64,000 bases of DNA. Source: Flavobacteriales bacterium (GTDB lineage: Bacteria > Bacteroidota > Bacteroidia > UBA10329). The position numbers were made by a program, and so were the translations under genes. The notes below the pieces were generated by a model, which saw only the letters and a list, made by a program, of their open reading frames with translations, was not told the origin of the DNA and searched no databases. Location: NCBI GenBank assembly GCA_020635535.1, contig JACJZP010000007.1, positions 62,001 to 126,000 on the forward strand, read 5' to 3'. Shown in pieces: positions 17,760-25,822 of this stretch (position 1 is its first letter; every line of letters starts with the position of its first letter).

Positions 17760-19046
17760 ATGCGAAAGGCATTGATTCTGGCCTACGATTTCCCTCCGTT
17801 CAATTCAATTGGTGGACAACGCCCATACAGCTGGTTCAAATACTTTCATGAGTTTGGAATTTATCCGGTGGTGATAACCCGACTGTGGGACATCGATATA
17901 AACTCTCCTGCCGATTATCACAAAGCAAGCAAGGGGAGAGAAACGGTTATTGAAACCCAAGATTTTGGAACGGTGATCAGAGCTCCGTTCAACCCAAATC
18001 TCCGTGACAGGTTAATGTCCAAGCAGGGAATGTTGACTGGAATATTGAGAAAAACCCTTTCTCTTTTCCAGGTCTTCTCGGAGCATCACACTTCCATCTT
18101 TGACAACAAGTTCAGCATTTACAGAGAAGCCGATAATTATCTGATATCCAATCAGGTGGACATAATCATTGCTACTGGAGAGCCATTTATTCTTTTCAGC
18201 TATGCAGCAAAGCTGAGCCGGAAATTCAATATTCCGTGGGTTGCTGATTACCGTGACGGATGGAGCACCAACAACAACTTGGATCGACCATCATTTCAAA
18301 ATCGGATGTTCCGTGCATATTTCAAAAGTGTTGAACGTGCGGTCGTTAAGTCTGCAAAGCTGATCACCACTGCTTCTCCCGACTTTTCGAGGAGATCTGC
18401 GGCCTTGATGAACAAGCCCGCTTCAGCAGTCCCCGTCATTTACAATGGTTATTTTCAAGAGTTGCACTCAAACCTGAAAACAGTAGCCCTTAATCCAGTT
18501 TTCAGCATTGCTCACGCTGGAACAATCTACCCGTTTCAAAGAGTTGAGACGTTTCTTGAGGGAGTCAATTTGTTCTTGGCCAGACATCCTGAAAGAAAAA
18601 TTGAACTGACCTTCTACGGATTGAACATGTTCCCAGATCAATTGAGTAGAATAAAATCTTTCCGATCAAAAACAAACATTCAATTCACAGACAAAATTCC
18701 CCATGAGGAGATGATTTCTAAGCTCTGTTCAGCGCATGTTCAACTACTCTTGGCAACACCAGAGGTCAACCAGATATATGCTAAGGTGTTCGACTATCTG
18801 GCCACAGGTCGTCCAATCCTGATGGTTGAAAATGACAAAGGTCCGCTTGAAGAGATTCTATCGAAGAGACCGAATGCAGGCATTTGTTCTACTGAAGAAG
18901 AGGTTGCCGAATACCTTGAGCGAATGCATTCCCATGAAGAGCAATCGGGAGCAACCATTACTGAAGACCATACATTTACCCGAAGGAATCAGACAAACCG
19001 ATTTGCGGAACTTTTGCTATCAACAATTGAAAAGAAAAATCAATGA
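17760..19046 (+). CDS. Glycosyltransferase, GT-B fold (GT4-like)
   Basis: 428 residues, no signal peptide. The N-terminus (ALILAYDFPPFNSIGGQRP) matches the glycine-rich opening of GT4-type enzymes. The C-terminal half has the sugar-nucleotide domain with AHAGTIYPFQRVETFLEG, the IPHEEMISKL segment and an EVNQIYAKVFDYLATGRPIL motif, where the conserved Glu of the usual EGFG/E-x7-E signature is replaced by a K-x-FDYLA-type motif common in this subgroup. It transfers an unknown sugar, probably to a cell-surface glycan. The stop overlaps the start of the SDR gene by four bases (ATGA), so translation is coupled. Confidence 0.8.
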   Translation: MRKALILAYDFPPFNSIGGQRPYSWFKYFHEFGIYPVVITRLWDIDINSPADYHKASKGRETVIETQDFGTVIRAPFNPNLRDRLMSKQGMLTGILRKTLSLFQVFSEHHTSIFDNKFSIYREADNYLISNQVDIIIATGEPFILFSYAAKLSRKFNIPWVADYRDGWSTNNNLDRPSFQNRMFRAYFKSVERAVVKSAKLITTASPDFSRRSAALMNKPASAVPVIYNGYFQELHSNLKTVALNPVFSIAHAGTIYPFQRVETFLEGVNLFLARHPERKIELTFYGLNMFPDQLSRIKSFRSKTNIQFTDKIPHEEMISKLCSAHVQLLLATPEVNQIYAKVFDYLATGRPILMVENDKGPLEEILSKRPNAGICSTEEEVAEYLERMHSHEEQSGATITEDHTFTRRNQTNRFAELLLSTIEKKNQ

Positions 19047-19870
19047 TAAATACAGTTTTTAAGGAGGGGCTCTTTGAAGGTAAAGTTGCCTTGGTTACCG
19101 GTGGAGGAACGGGCATTGGACTGCGAATTGCACGAGAATTGGGACAATTGGGTGCAACGGTTGTCATTGCCAGTCGAAGTATGGATAAACTGAATGCTGG
19201 ATTGAAAATTCTACTTGAAGATGGCTCGACAGCTTCCGCTTTGGAATGTAATATCCGCGATGAGGAAAGCGTGAAAACATGCATTACCGAAGTGGTCAAA
19301 AAACATGGTGGCGTAGATATACTGGTGAATAACGGAGGCGGTCAGTTCCCATCTCCCGCAGAGTTCATCAATCGTAAGGGATGGCATGCAGTTGTAGAAA
19401 CCAATTTAACTGGCACATTTTTCCTTACCCAAGAGGTCTTCAACCAATCCATGCGAAACAAAGGCGGTGTAGTGGTCAACATTACAATGGACAATAAAAA
19501 TGGATTCCCGATGCTTTCTCATTCAGCGGCTGCTCGGGCCGGTATTCAAAACCTGACCATGAGTCTTGCCAACGAATGGGGAAAATATGGTGTACGAATT
19601 AACAGTGTTGCTCCTGGCACCATCGAATCAAGCGGGTTGGACAGTTACGCACCACAGTTTCAGGATTTTGTACGTGGCTACGGGAAACACAACCAGCATT
19701 TTCGCTTAGGAACTGAGGCCGAAATTGCAGCAGCGGTTGTATTCCTTGCTTCTCCCGCTGCATCATTCATTACTGGAGTTAATCTTGCAGTTGACGGTGG
19801 TGAGTCCATTTACACACCGTTGCTGCCACCGATTGACAACGAAAGAAACCCGAAATTCGATGATGAATGA
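19043..19870 (+). CDS. SDR-family reductase, trans-2-enoyl-CoA reductase (PECR)-like
   Basis: 275 residues. The Rossmann motif TGGGTGIG (~20) and NNGGG (~95) identify an NAD(P)H-dependent short-chain dehydrogenase. The classical YxxxK pair is replaced by HSAAARAG. This, with LANEWGKYGVRINSVAPG and SPAASFITGVNLAVDGG, resembles, from memory, peroxisomal trans-2-enoyl-CoA reductase and the 2,4-dienoyl-CoA reductase branch rather than ketoreductases. Reduction of an enoyl-CoA in lipid metabolism is therefore the best guess. The ATG overlaps the stop of the glycosyltransferase; the next gene, an AGMO-like hydroxylase, starts 49 bases downstream. Confidence 0.8.
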   Translation: MINTVFKEGLFEGKVALVTGGGTGIGLRIARELGQLGATVVIASRSMDKLNAGLKILLEDGSTASALECNIRDEESVKTCITEVVKKHGGVDILVNNGGGQFPSPAEFINRKGWHAVVETNLTGTFFLTQEVFNQSMRNKGGVVVNITMDNKNGFPMLSHSAAARAGIQNLTMSLANEWGKYGVRINSVAPGTIESSGLDSYAPQFQDFVRGYGKHNQHFRLGTEAEIAAAVVFLASPAASFITGVNLAVDGGESIYTPLLPPIDNERNPKFDDE

Positions 19871-19919
19871 CCGCAGTCAGTGGAGTCAGTTGCGGTGAGT
19901 TTATCTTCGTTCGTGTGAA

Positions 19920-20849
19920 ATGAAAAGCCTATTTGAAATATACAGTTCGCCAGAAGTGTGGGGGTTTACGGATGATGTAACCGTGTACTTCGTTCCTGGA
20001 TTTTTGATTCTGATCGCTCTGGAGATCTATGTGAGCCATCGCGAAAAGATGAAAATTCACGAACCGAAAGATAGCTTGGCCAGCATTGGAATGGGCATTG
20101 GTTCGTTGATCATTGGGTTTGGTGTCAAATTCGCGGCATTCGGGCTTTTCCTCTATCTATACCAGTTTGATATTCTTGGACTTCGCCAGTATTTGGGCAT
20201 GGACAAGTGGTATGCTTGGCTTATCCTATTGTTTGCAGATGATTTCTGCTTCTACTGGCATCATCGTCTAAGTCATCATATCAGAATTCTGTGGGCGGCC
20301 CATATCAACCATCACTCCTCAGTCAATTACAACTTGGCTGTGGCATTGCGCCAAAGTTGGACCGAAATCCTCTATAAATACACCTTCTGGATCATGCTTC
20401 CGCTTATAGGTTTTCATCCTATCATGATTTTTACCATGATGGGCATCAGTCTGCTTTATCAATTCTGGGTGCATACCAAGACCATCAAAAGAATGGGGCC
20501 TTTAGAATGGATAATGAACACTCCTTCCCATCACCGGGTTCATCACGCAAGTAATGCCCGCTACTTGGATAGGAATCATGCTGGGATTTTCATTATCTGG
20601 GATAGACTTTTTGGCACTTTCCAAGAAGAACTGGACGAAGATCCAGTTGTCTATGGCATCACTTCCAATATTCACACCTACAACCTGTTTAAAATAGCGT
20701 TCCATGAGTTTCAGAACATTTGGAAGGATGTGAAGGAAGCTCCAGACCTTAAAAGCAAGTTGGCCTACATTTTTGCTCCTCCGGGTTGGAGTCATGATGG
20801 AAGAAGTAAAACCTCCGACCAAATGCGCCAAGAGGCGGGTTTGACCTGA
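19920..20849 (+). CDS. Second AGMO-like membrane hydroxylase, short form
   Basis: 309 residues, paralogous to the 8990 protein. Histidine boxes HHRLSHH, HINHH and HHRVHH are intact. Shared blocks include NYNLAVALRQSWTE, LYQFWVHTKTIK, GPLEWIMNTPSHHRVHH and HAGIFIIWDRLFGTFQEE. It lacks the C-terminal block of membrane helices found in the 8990 protein and in animal AGMO, ending soon after the FAPPGW motif. The fold predicts a membrane di-iron mono-oxygenase acting on a lipid; the substrate is unknown. It follows the PECR-like reductase on the same strand. Confidence 0.8.
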   Translation: MKSLFEIYSSPEVWGFTDDVTVYFVPGFLILIALEIYVSHREKMKIHEPKDSLASIGMGIGSLIIGFGVKFAAFGLFLYLYQFDILGLRQYLGMDKWYAWLILLFADDFCFYWHHRLSHHIRILWAAHINHHSSVNYNLAVALRQSWTEILYKYTFWIMLPLIGFHPIMIFTMMGISLLYQFWVHTKTIKRMGPLEWIMNTPSHHRVHHASNARYLDRNHAGIFIIWDRLFGTFQEELDEDPVVYGITSNIHTYNLFKIAFHEFQNIWKDVKEAPDLKSKLAYIFAPPGWSHDGRSKTSDQMRQEAGLT

Positions 20850-20930
20850 TTTCGGCATTTACGAGATATTACGTACTTGATTTATGCAAACAGGTGGTTA
20901 TACTTGCTTGAACCTTTAAATCAAAGTACC

Positions 20931-21119
20931 ATGAAATCAAAGTATCTTTTATTGGCAGCTTGCTTTGTTGCAACCGTTTCCACTGTGGCATGTAAAAAAT
21001 GTCAAACATGCACGTATCAAGGTCAGGAAACTGAAATTTGCCGAGATAATTACGGTTCTCAGCAACTTTATGATGCGTATATCCTTAGCTTAGAGAATCA
21101 AGGTTGGGACTGTAAATAA
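20931..21119 (+). CDS. Small Cys-rich putative lipoprotein
   Basis: 62 residues from the ATG of MKSKYLLLAACF; a TTG 54 bases upstream would bury the signal peptide and is not used. A hydrophobic signal ends STVAC, a plausible though not ideal lipobox (Cys21). The mature part has closely spaced cysteines (CKKCQTC, then EICRDNYG and a final WDCK), which suggests a small disulfide-bonded or metal-binding domain. No family recognised. A strong terminator follows directly, supporting a real transcript end. Confidence 0.65.
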   Translation: MKSKYLLLAACFVATVSTVACKKCQTCTYQGQETEICRDNYGSQQLYDAYILSLENQGWDCK

Positions 21120-21134
21120 ACCTGATCCTTTTAC

Positions 21135-21172
21135 AAAGAGAAGGCGAACCAGATGGTTCGCCTTCTCTTTTT
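21135..21172 (+). terminator. Rho-independent terminator
   Basis: A 17-bp perfect stem (AAAGAGAAGGCGAACCA with its complement) is followed by a five-T run. It lies between the small lipoprotein gene and the convergent clpX, and may act weakly in the other direction. Confidence 0.9.
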
Positions 21173-21188
21173 CCAATCAAGGTCGTAG

Positions 21189-22433
21189 CTAAGCTGCTTT
21201 CAACTTACTTATAGTTGAGTTAGTGAGTTTCTCTTCTGCATATTCTCTGGTAACAACCATGTGCTTGTCATCAGTTGATGGTAATTCAAACATGGCGTCA
21301 ATGAGTATGGCTTCGCAGATTGATCGGAGCCCACGAGCTCCCAAGCTGAATTCGATTGCTTTCTCCACAATGAAATCAAGCACTCCTTCTTCTATCTCAA
21401 GCTCAATGTCATCCATCTTGAACAACTTCTTGTACTGCTTCACCAGTGCATTCTTAGGCTCTGTAAGAATTCGTTTCAAGGCATCTGCATCCAATGGATC
21501 CAAGTGTGTAACAACCGGTAATCGACCGATCAGTTCAGGAATAAGACCGAACTGCTTGATGTCTTGAGCAGAAATGTACTGAAGCAGATTATCCTCGTCA
21601 ATTTCCTCTCGACCGTTATGAGAAGCATAACCAATGGTCTGCTTCTTCATTCGCTTGGCAATGATCTTCTCTATTCCATCAAAGGCTCCACCGCATACAA
21701 ACAGAATGTTCTTGGTATCAATGGCAACCATTTTCTGTTCCGGGTGCTTCCTTCCACCCTGTGGCGGAACATTGACAATGGACCCCTCCAGCAGCTTCAA
21801 CAGACCTTGCTGAACACCTTCACCAGATACATCACGAGTAATTGATGCATTATCGCCTTTTCTGGCAATTTTATCCACCTCATCAATGAACACGATTCCT
21901 TTCTCAGCGGCAGCCTGATCGTAATCTGCAGCCTGAAGCAATCGACTTAGAATACTTTCCACATCTTCCCCTACATAGCCACTTTCCGTTAGCACTGTAG
22001 CATCAGCAATACAAAACGGAACGTTCAACATTTTGGCAATGGTCCTGGCAAGCAAGGTTTTACCCGTACCTGTTCTACCCACCAGAATAATATTGGACTT
22101 CTCTACTTCGATGTCGTCATTGTCACTCTTCTTCTGCACCAATCGCTTAAAGTGATTGTATACGGCAACCGAGAGCACTTTTTTGGCCTGATCCTGCCCG
22201 ATGACATACTCATCCAAGAAGGTCTTGATCTCTATTGGCTTAAGAAGATTCAACGATTGATGAATATTCTTATCCTGCTTGCTGGCAAACTCCTCGTTGA
22301 CGATCTGATACGCTTGCGCAATACAACGGTCACAGATGTGCCCATTGATACCAGCGATCAGAACCGCAGTGTCCTGTTTATCCCGTCCGCAGAACGAACA
22401 CTTGATGTGATCCTTTTCTTTCGTAGCTTTCAT
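21189..22433 (-). CDS. clpX: ATP-dependent Clp protease ATP-binding subunit ClpX
   Basis: 414 residues. The N-terminal zinc finger has four cysteines (CSFC, CDRC). The AAA+ domain has Walker A GRTGTGKT (~118) and Walker B IVFIDEVDK, a sensor region and the pore loop GYVGED. ClpX unfolds tagged proteins and feeds them into ClpP. It is the last gene of the minus-strand group tig-clpP-clpX, 74 bases after clpP, a conserved bacterial arrangement. Confidence 0.98.
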   Translation of the reverse strand: MKATKEKDHIKCSFCGRDKQDTAVLIAGINGHICDRCIAQAYQIVNEEFASKQDKNIHQSLNLLKPIEIKTFLDEYVIGQDQAKKVLSVAVYNHFKRLVQKKSDNDDIEVEKSNIILVGRTGTGKTLLARTIAKMLNVPFCIADATVLTESGYVGEDVESILSRLLQAADYDQAAAEKGIVFIDEVDKIARKGDNASITRDVSGEGVQQGLLKLLEGSIVNVPPQGGRKHPEQKMVAIDTKNILFVCGGAFDGIEKIIAKRMKKQTIGYASHNGREEIDEDNLLQYISAQDIKQFGLIPELIGRLPVVTHLDPLDADALKRILTEPKNALVKQYKKLFKMDDIELEIEEGVLDFIVEKAIEFSLGARGLRSICEAILIDAMFELPSTDDKHMVVTREYAEEKLTNSTISKLKAA

Positions 22434-22507
22434 CTAGTTCCTGTTCCTCAATCCCAAAGCAAAGTAAGTTCTACTTACAATGCCGTAAATGGTTTCAAGG
22501 CTTTAAG

Positions 22508-23167
22508 TTACTTAGTTCTGGTGAGAACTTCATCGATCATACCGTATTCCTTGGCTTCTTCAGAGGTCATCCAGTAATCGCGGTCACTGTCTTCCCATAC
22601 CTTGTCATACTTCTGACCTGAATGAGTTGCAATAATATCGTAAAGCTCCTTTTTCAGCTTTGCGATCTCTCTTGCGGTGATCTCGATGTCTGAAGCCTGA
22701 CCTTGCGCACCGCCCAACGGTTGATGAATCATGACTCTCGAATGCTTCAACGCAGTTCGCTTGCCTTTAGTACCAGCGCACAATAGAACTGCTCCCATCG
22801 AAGCTGCCATTCCTGTACAAATGGTAGCCACATCTGGGGCGATGTATTGCATGGTATCGTAAATACCAAGCCCAGCATAAACAGAGCCGCCAGGCGAGTT
22901 CAAATAAACTTGAATATCCTTTTTGCTATCGGCACTTTCCAAGAACAGAAGTTGTGCTTGGATTATATTGGCAACCGTATCGTCAATTCCTGTTCCGAGG
23001 AATATAATGCGGTCCATCATAAGTCGCGAGAAAACGTCCATTTGCGCTACATTGAGCTGACGTTCCTCAATAATATATGGTGTCATGCTGCTGACCACAT
23101 CGTCAAAAGTGGTACTGCTAATGCCCTTATGCTTTATTGCGTATTTTCTGAATTCGTATCCGTCCAT
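22508..23167 (-). CDS. clpP: ATP-dependent Clp protease proteolytic subunit ClpP
   Basis: 219 residues from the ATG of MDGYEFRKYAIKH; an upstream TTG would add 25 residues without family support. The catalytic triad is present: Ser in CTGMAASMGA, His in MIHQPLGGAQG and the Asp in the DSDRDYWMTSEEA region. It forms the tetradecameric peptidase chamber with ClpX. The length, about 20 residues longer than E. coli ClpP, reflects an N-terminal pro-region common in this phylum. It lies 108 bases after tig. Confidence 0.97.
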   Translation of the reverse strand: MDGYEFRKYAIKHKGISSTTFDDVVSSMTPYIIEERQLNVAQMDVFSRLMMDRIIFLGTGIDDTVANIIQAQLLFLESADSKKDIQVYLNSPGGSVYAGLGIYDTMQYIAPDVATICTGMAASMGAVLLCAGTKGKRTALKHSRVMIHQPLGGAQGQASDIEITAREIAKLKKELYDIIATHSGQKYDKVWEDSDRDYWMTSEEAKEYGMIDEVLTRTK

Positions 23168-23213
23168 TTCGTTTATCCGTTCTTGTCTATTAATGAATTG
23201 CCCTATACGGCAA

Positions 23214-23249
23214 GTGCCGAATATCGCAATTAATAGCAACACTCGGCAC
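23214..23249 (-). promoter_or_regulatory. Possible hairpin in the clpP leader
   Basis: GTGCCGA and TCGGCAC form a 7-bp stem around a 22-base loop in the 108-base gap between tig and clpP. No T-tract follows, so it is not a standard terminator. It could be a leader structure or a protein-binding palindrome; support is limited to the symmetry. Confidence 0.3.
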
Positions 23250-23275
23250 CTACAAAAAGTTCGGGTTATTAACCG

Positions 23276-24643
23276 TTAACTGTTCTCTTTCGAAAGCATG
23301 TCATAAAACTTCTCGCTGGTAGTCTTCTTCTCAGTCAAAGTAGCCTGATCCTTGAAGTAAGCCATTACCTTATCATCAAAAAGTTGGTCGTTCACCTTAC
23401 GGACCTCCTCCTGACGCTGCATGAACTTCTGAACCATGTCTTCCATCATCTCATCATCAGCCTGCTGAATTCCATAAGCGGCAAACTGCTGGCGAAGCTG
23501 AGCCCGCACACCTTCTTTCAATTCATCTGAAGTTACCTTGATATCGTTATCGCGAATGATCTTGTTCTCGATCAATTGCCACTTCAGACCATCTCGGTAA
23601 TTCGGGTATTCCTGCTCGATCTGATCACGGGTAGGTTTCTTCTCTCCCACTGTTGTCAACCAACGCTTCAAGAACTCATCTGGAAGTTCGATCTTGGTGT
23701 TTTTCAGAATATCGAGAACAATGTCATTCTTCAGTTTTCTATCACTTTCCTTGGCGAAGTAAGCCGCATAATCTTCCTTGATCTTGGCTTTCATATCATC
23801 CAGATTCTTCACAGAACCGTCAGGAAATGACTTCTTGAAGAACTCTTCGTTCAATTCGGCTGGCTTCAATCGCTGAATCTTCTCAACGGTTATCTTGAAC
23901 TTTTCATTCACACTTGGAAGCTCCTCTTTTGAAACACCCAACATGGCAGCCATATCTCCTTCGTGTTGAGAGAAATCTCTGAATTTCACGGTAAGTGAGT
24001 CCTTCAATTTCTTGCCGATCAAAGGTTTCTTCACATCGTCTTTCAGAGTATCGAGCGAGATGCTGGAAGTGTTCATTACTCCGCCTTCCTTAATGCTCTC
24101 ATCATCATTCAACTCAACCCACTGAACACGAACAAGGTCATTATCGGCAATGGTATCGTGTTCCACCATTTCTCCGCTGCGCTTCGAGATGTTCTCGAGT
24201 GAGTTCTCGATATCCTTCTCTGTTGCTTCAATTACATAATGATCGAACTTGAAATTCTTACCTAGCTCAAGATTGATCTTCGGTGCAAGACCAAGATCGT
24301 AAGTGAATTCCATATCTGCTGGATTCTCCCAATCTGCCTTGGGCTCAACAGCTTCTGATGGAAGCGGATTTCCAAGAATGTCAATATTCTCGTTTCCAAT
24401 GAACTCGTACAACTTATTGCCGAGCATCTTATTCACCTCATCAACCAGAACAGAAGGTCCATACATCTTCTTCACCATACTTACTGGCACCTTTCCAGGT
24501 CTGAATCCTGGCATTTTAGCCTTTTTGGCGTGTTCCCTCAACACCTTCTCAACCTGAGGCTGATAATCTGCCGGTTCCAACTTAATGGTAACCCGCGCGT
24601 TCAGTTCGTCAATGGTCTCTTTGGTAATGTTCATTGTGCTCAT
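23276..24643 (-). CDS. tig: Trigger factor, ribosome-associated chaperone
   Basis: 455 residues. The N-terminal ribosome-binding domain includes the signature PGFRPGKVPVSMVKK (the GFRxGxxP motif). The middle region around 150-240 corresponds to the PPIase-type domain and looks degenerate, as usual in Bacteroidota. The C-terminal helical arms carry many charged residues. It binds nascent chains at the tunnel exit. Start at MSTMNITKET; the ATG three codons later (MNITKET) fits relatives equally well. First gene of the tig-clpP-clpX group. Confidence 0.95.
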   Translation of the reverse strand: MSTMNITKETIDELNARVTIKLEPADYQPQVEKVLREHAKKAKMPGFRPGKVPVSMVKKMYGPSVLVDEVNKMLGNKLYEFIGNENIDILGNPLPSEAVEPKADWENPADMEFTYDLGLAPKINLELGKNFKFDHYVIEATEKDIENSLENISKRSGEMVEHDTIADNDLVRVQWVELNDDESIKEGGVMNTSSISLDTLKDDVKKPLIGKKLKDSLTVKFRDFSQHEGDMAAMLGVSKEELPSVNEKFKITVEKIQRLKPAELNEEFFKKSFPDGSVKNLDDMKAKIKEDYAAYFAKESDRKLKNDIVLDILKNTKIELPDEFLKRWLTTVGEKKPTRDQIEQEYPNYRDGLKWQLIENKIIRDNDIKVTSDELKEGVRAQLRQQFAAYGIQQADDEMMEDMVQKFMQRQEEVRKVNDQLFDDKVMAYFKDQATLTEKKTTSEKFYDMLSKENS

Positions 24644-24661
24644 TTACAGATTGTCGTTAGC

Positions 24662-24696
24662 AAAAAAGGGAACCGTCTTCCAACAGTTCCCTTTTT
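24662..24696 (-). terminator. Terminator of tRNA-Leu
   Basis: AAAAAGGGAAC and GTTCCCTTTTT form an 11-bp stem in the 64-base gap between the tRNA and tig. On the minus strand the stem runs into a T-tract, so it ends the tRNA transcript just before tig. Confidence 0.8.
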
Positions 24697-24707
24697 CGTT
24701 TCTTAAG

Positions 24708-24789
24708 TGCGGATGGAGGGACTCGAACCCACACACCTCGCGGCACCAGATCCTAAGTCTGGCGTGTCTACCAATTTCACCACATCCGC
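24708..24789 (-). tRNA. tRNA-Leu (UAG)
   Basis: An 82-base cloverleaf with acceptor GCGGATG/CATCCGC, an anticodon arm CCAGA-CTTAGGA-TCTGG (anticodon TAG), a long variable arm as expected for Leu and a T-arm GGGTTCGAGTCCC. CCA is not encoded. A TACCTTTG box stands 37 bases upstream and a terminator follows. Confidence 0.95.
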
Positions 24790-24825
24790 AAGAATTCAAA
24801 AGAACCTTCCCGAAAAACGGGAGCG

Positions 24826-24833
24826 CAAAGGTA
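24826..24833 (-). promoter_or_regulatory. -7 box TACCTTTG for tRNA-Leu
   Basis: The minus strand has TACCTTTGCGCTCCC, with a TTG 18 bases upstream, the canonical Bacteroidota spacing. The leader contains a small CCCG/CGGG hairpin. It is nearly back-to-back with the promoter of the flavin reductase gene. Confidence 0.65.
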
Positions 24834-24892
24834 ATTTCTTTTTTCAATTTCCAAACGCATTTTTAAACACATTGAGCGGGCGTTGCTTGCCT

Positions 24893-24900
24893 TACCTTTG
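24893..24900 (+). promoter_or_regulatory. Promoter with -33 TTG and -7 TACCTTTG
   Basis: TTG at 24872-24874, an 18-base spacer, then TACCTTTGC. This is the best-formed Bacteroidota promoter in the window. It would start transcription about 13-16 bases before the ATG at 24920. Confidence 0.7.
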
Positions 24901-24919
24901 CACCCCAAACTGAAACGCG

Positions 24920-25822
24920 ATGAAAAGTTTTACCCCATCGGAAATGGAAACGCCACAGTTGCACGGATTGCTGCTGAGTGCCATAGCTCCACGGCCAATT
25001 GCATTTGTTAGTACGATTGACGCAGATGGAAATCCGAATTTGGCTCCTTTCAGCTTTTTCAATGTGTTCAGTGCCAATCCGCCCATTGCCATTTTCTCGC
25101 CCGCAAGACGGGTTAAGGGAAATACAACCAAACACACATTGGATAATGTGGAAGCCACGAAAGAATGTGTAATAAATGTGGTGAGTTACGATATGCTGCA
25201 TCAGATGAATTTGGCCAGTTGCGAATTTGATACGGGTGTGAATGAGTTCGAGAAATCAGGTCTTTCGGCAATTCCTTCTGAAGTAATTAAGCCGTTCCGT
25301 GTGAAGGAAGCGCCCGTACAATTTGAATGTAAGGTTAGAGAAGTAATCCATTTGGGAGAAAATGGTGGCGCTGGGAATCTGGTGGTTTCTGAAGTTGTGA
25401 GGATGCATTTCCGCGATGATGTGTTTGGCGAAGATGGAAATCCAGACCCGCAGAAACTCGACCTTGTTTCGCGCATGGGACAGAACTGGTATTGCCGAGC
25501 GCATGGAGAAGCGGTTTTTGAAGTTCCGAAACCTGGCCGCGTGGTAGGAATGGGTGTTGATGCCATTCCAGATAATATTCGCAACAGTTCCGTTCTTACA
25601 GGTAATGATCTTGGGCGGCTGGGTATGAGCCCTGAACTTCCTTCGGATGAAGAAGTTTGCGCTTATTACCAGCAACCGAAAGTTAAAGGGTTATTGGAAG
25701 AGTATTCACTAAAACCCGAACAGGTTACGCGCATTTTGCACAAAGAAGCTCACAGATTGCTTGAAGCAGGCAACACCGAGGAGGCGTGGAAATTATTACT
25801 GACCCCGAATTGTATTAAGTGA
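24920..25822 (+). CDS. Flavin reductase (DIM6/NTAB) family protein
   Basis: 300 residues, soluble. The N-terminal two-thirds match the FMN-binding split-barrel of flavin reductase/flavoredoxin-like proteins: LSAIAPRPIAFVSTIDADGN, then APFSFFNVFSANPP and KDTT-like GNTTKHTLDN. A C-terminal extension (~215-300) is helical (YQQPKVKGLLEEYSLKPEQ). Members bind FMN and reduce flavins or act as unknown oxidoreductases; the partner is not visible. It overlaps the downstream methyltransferase start by four bases (GTGA). Confidence 0.85.
   Translation: MKSFTPSEMETPQLHGLLLSAIAPRPIAFVSTIDADGNPNLAPFSFFNVFSANPPIAIFSPARRVKGNTTKHTLDNVEATKECVINVVSYDMLHQMNLASCEFDTGVNEFEKSGLSAIPSEVIKPFRVKEAPVQFECKVREVIHLGENGGAGNLVVSEVVRMHFRDDVFGEDGNPDPQKLDLVSRMGQNWYCRAHGEAVFEVPKPGRVVGMGVDAIPDNIRNSSVLTGNDLGRLGMSPELPSDEEVCAYYQQPKVKGLLEEYSLKPEQVTRILHKEAHRLLEAGNTEEAWKLLLTPNCIK

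Noticed and set aside
19043..19870. The SDR as an inactive enzyme because YxxxK is missing
   Set aside because: The HSAAARAG block is also typical of the enoyl-CoA reductase branch, in which the classical pair is absent.
24585..24866. A plus-strand frame across the start of tig and tRNA-Leu
   Set aside because: It crosses a tRNA and a terminator; its codons are the complement of structured RNA.
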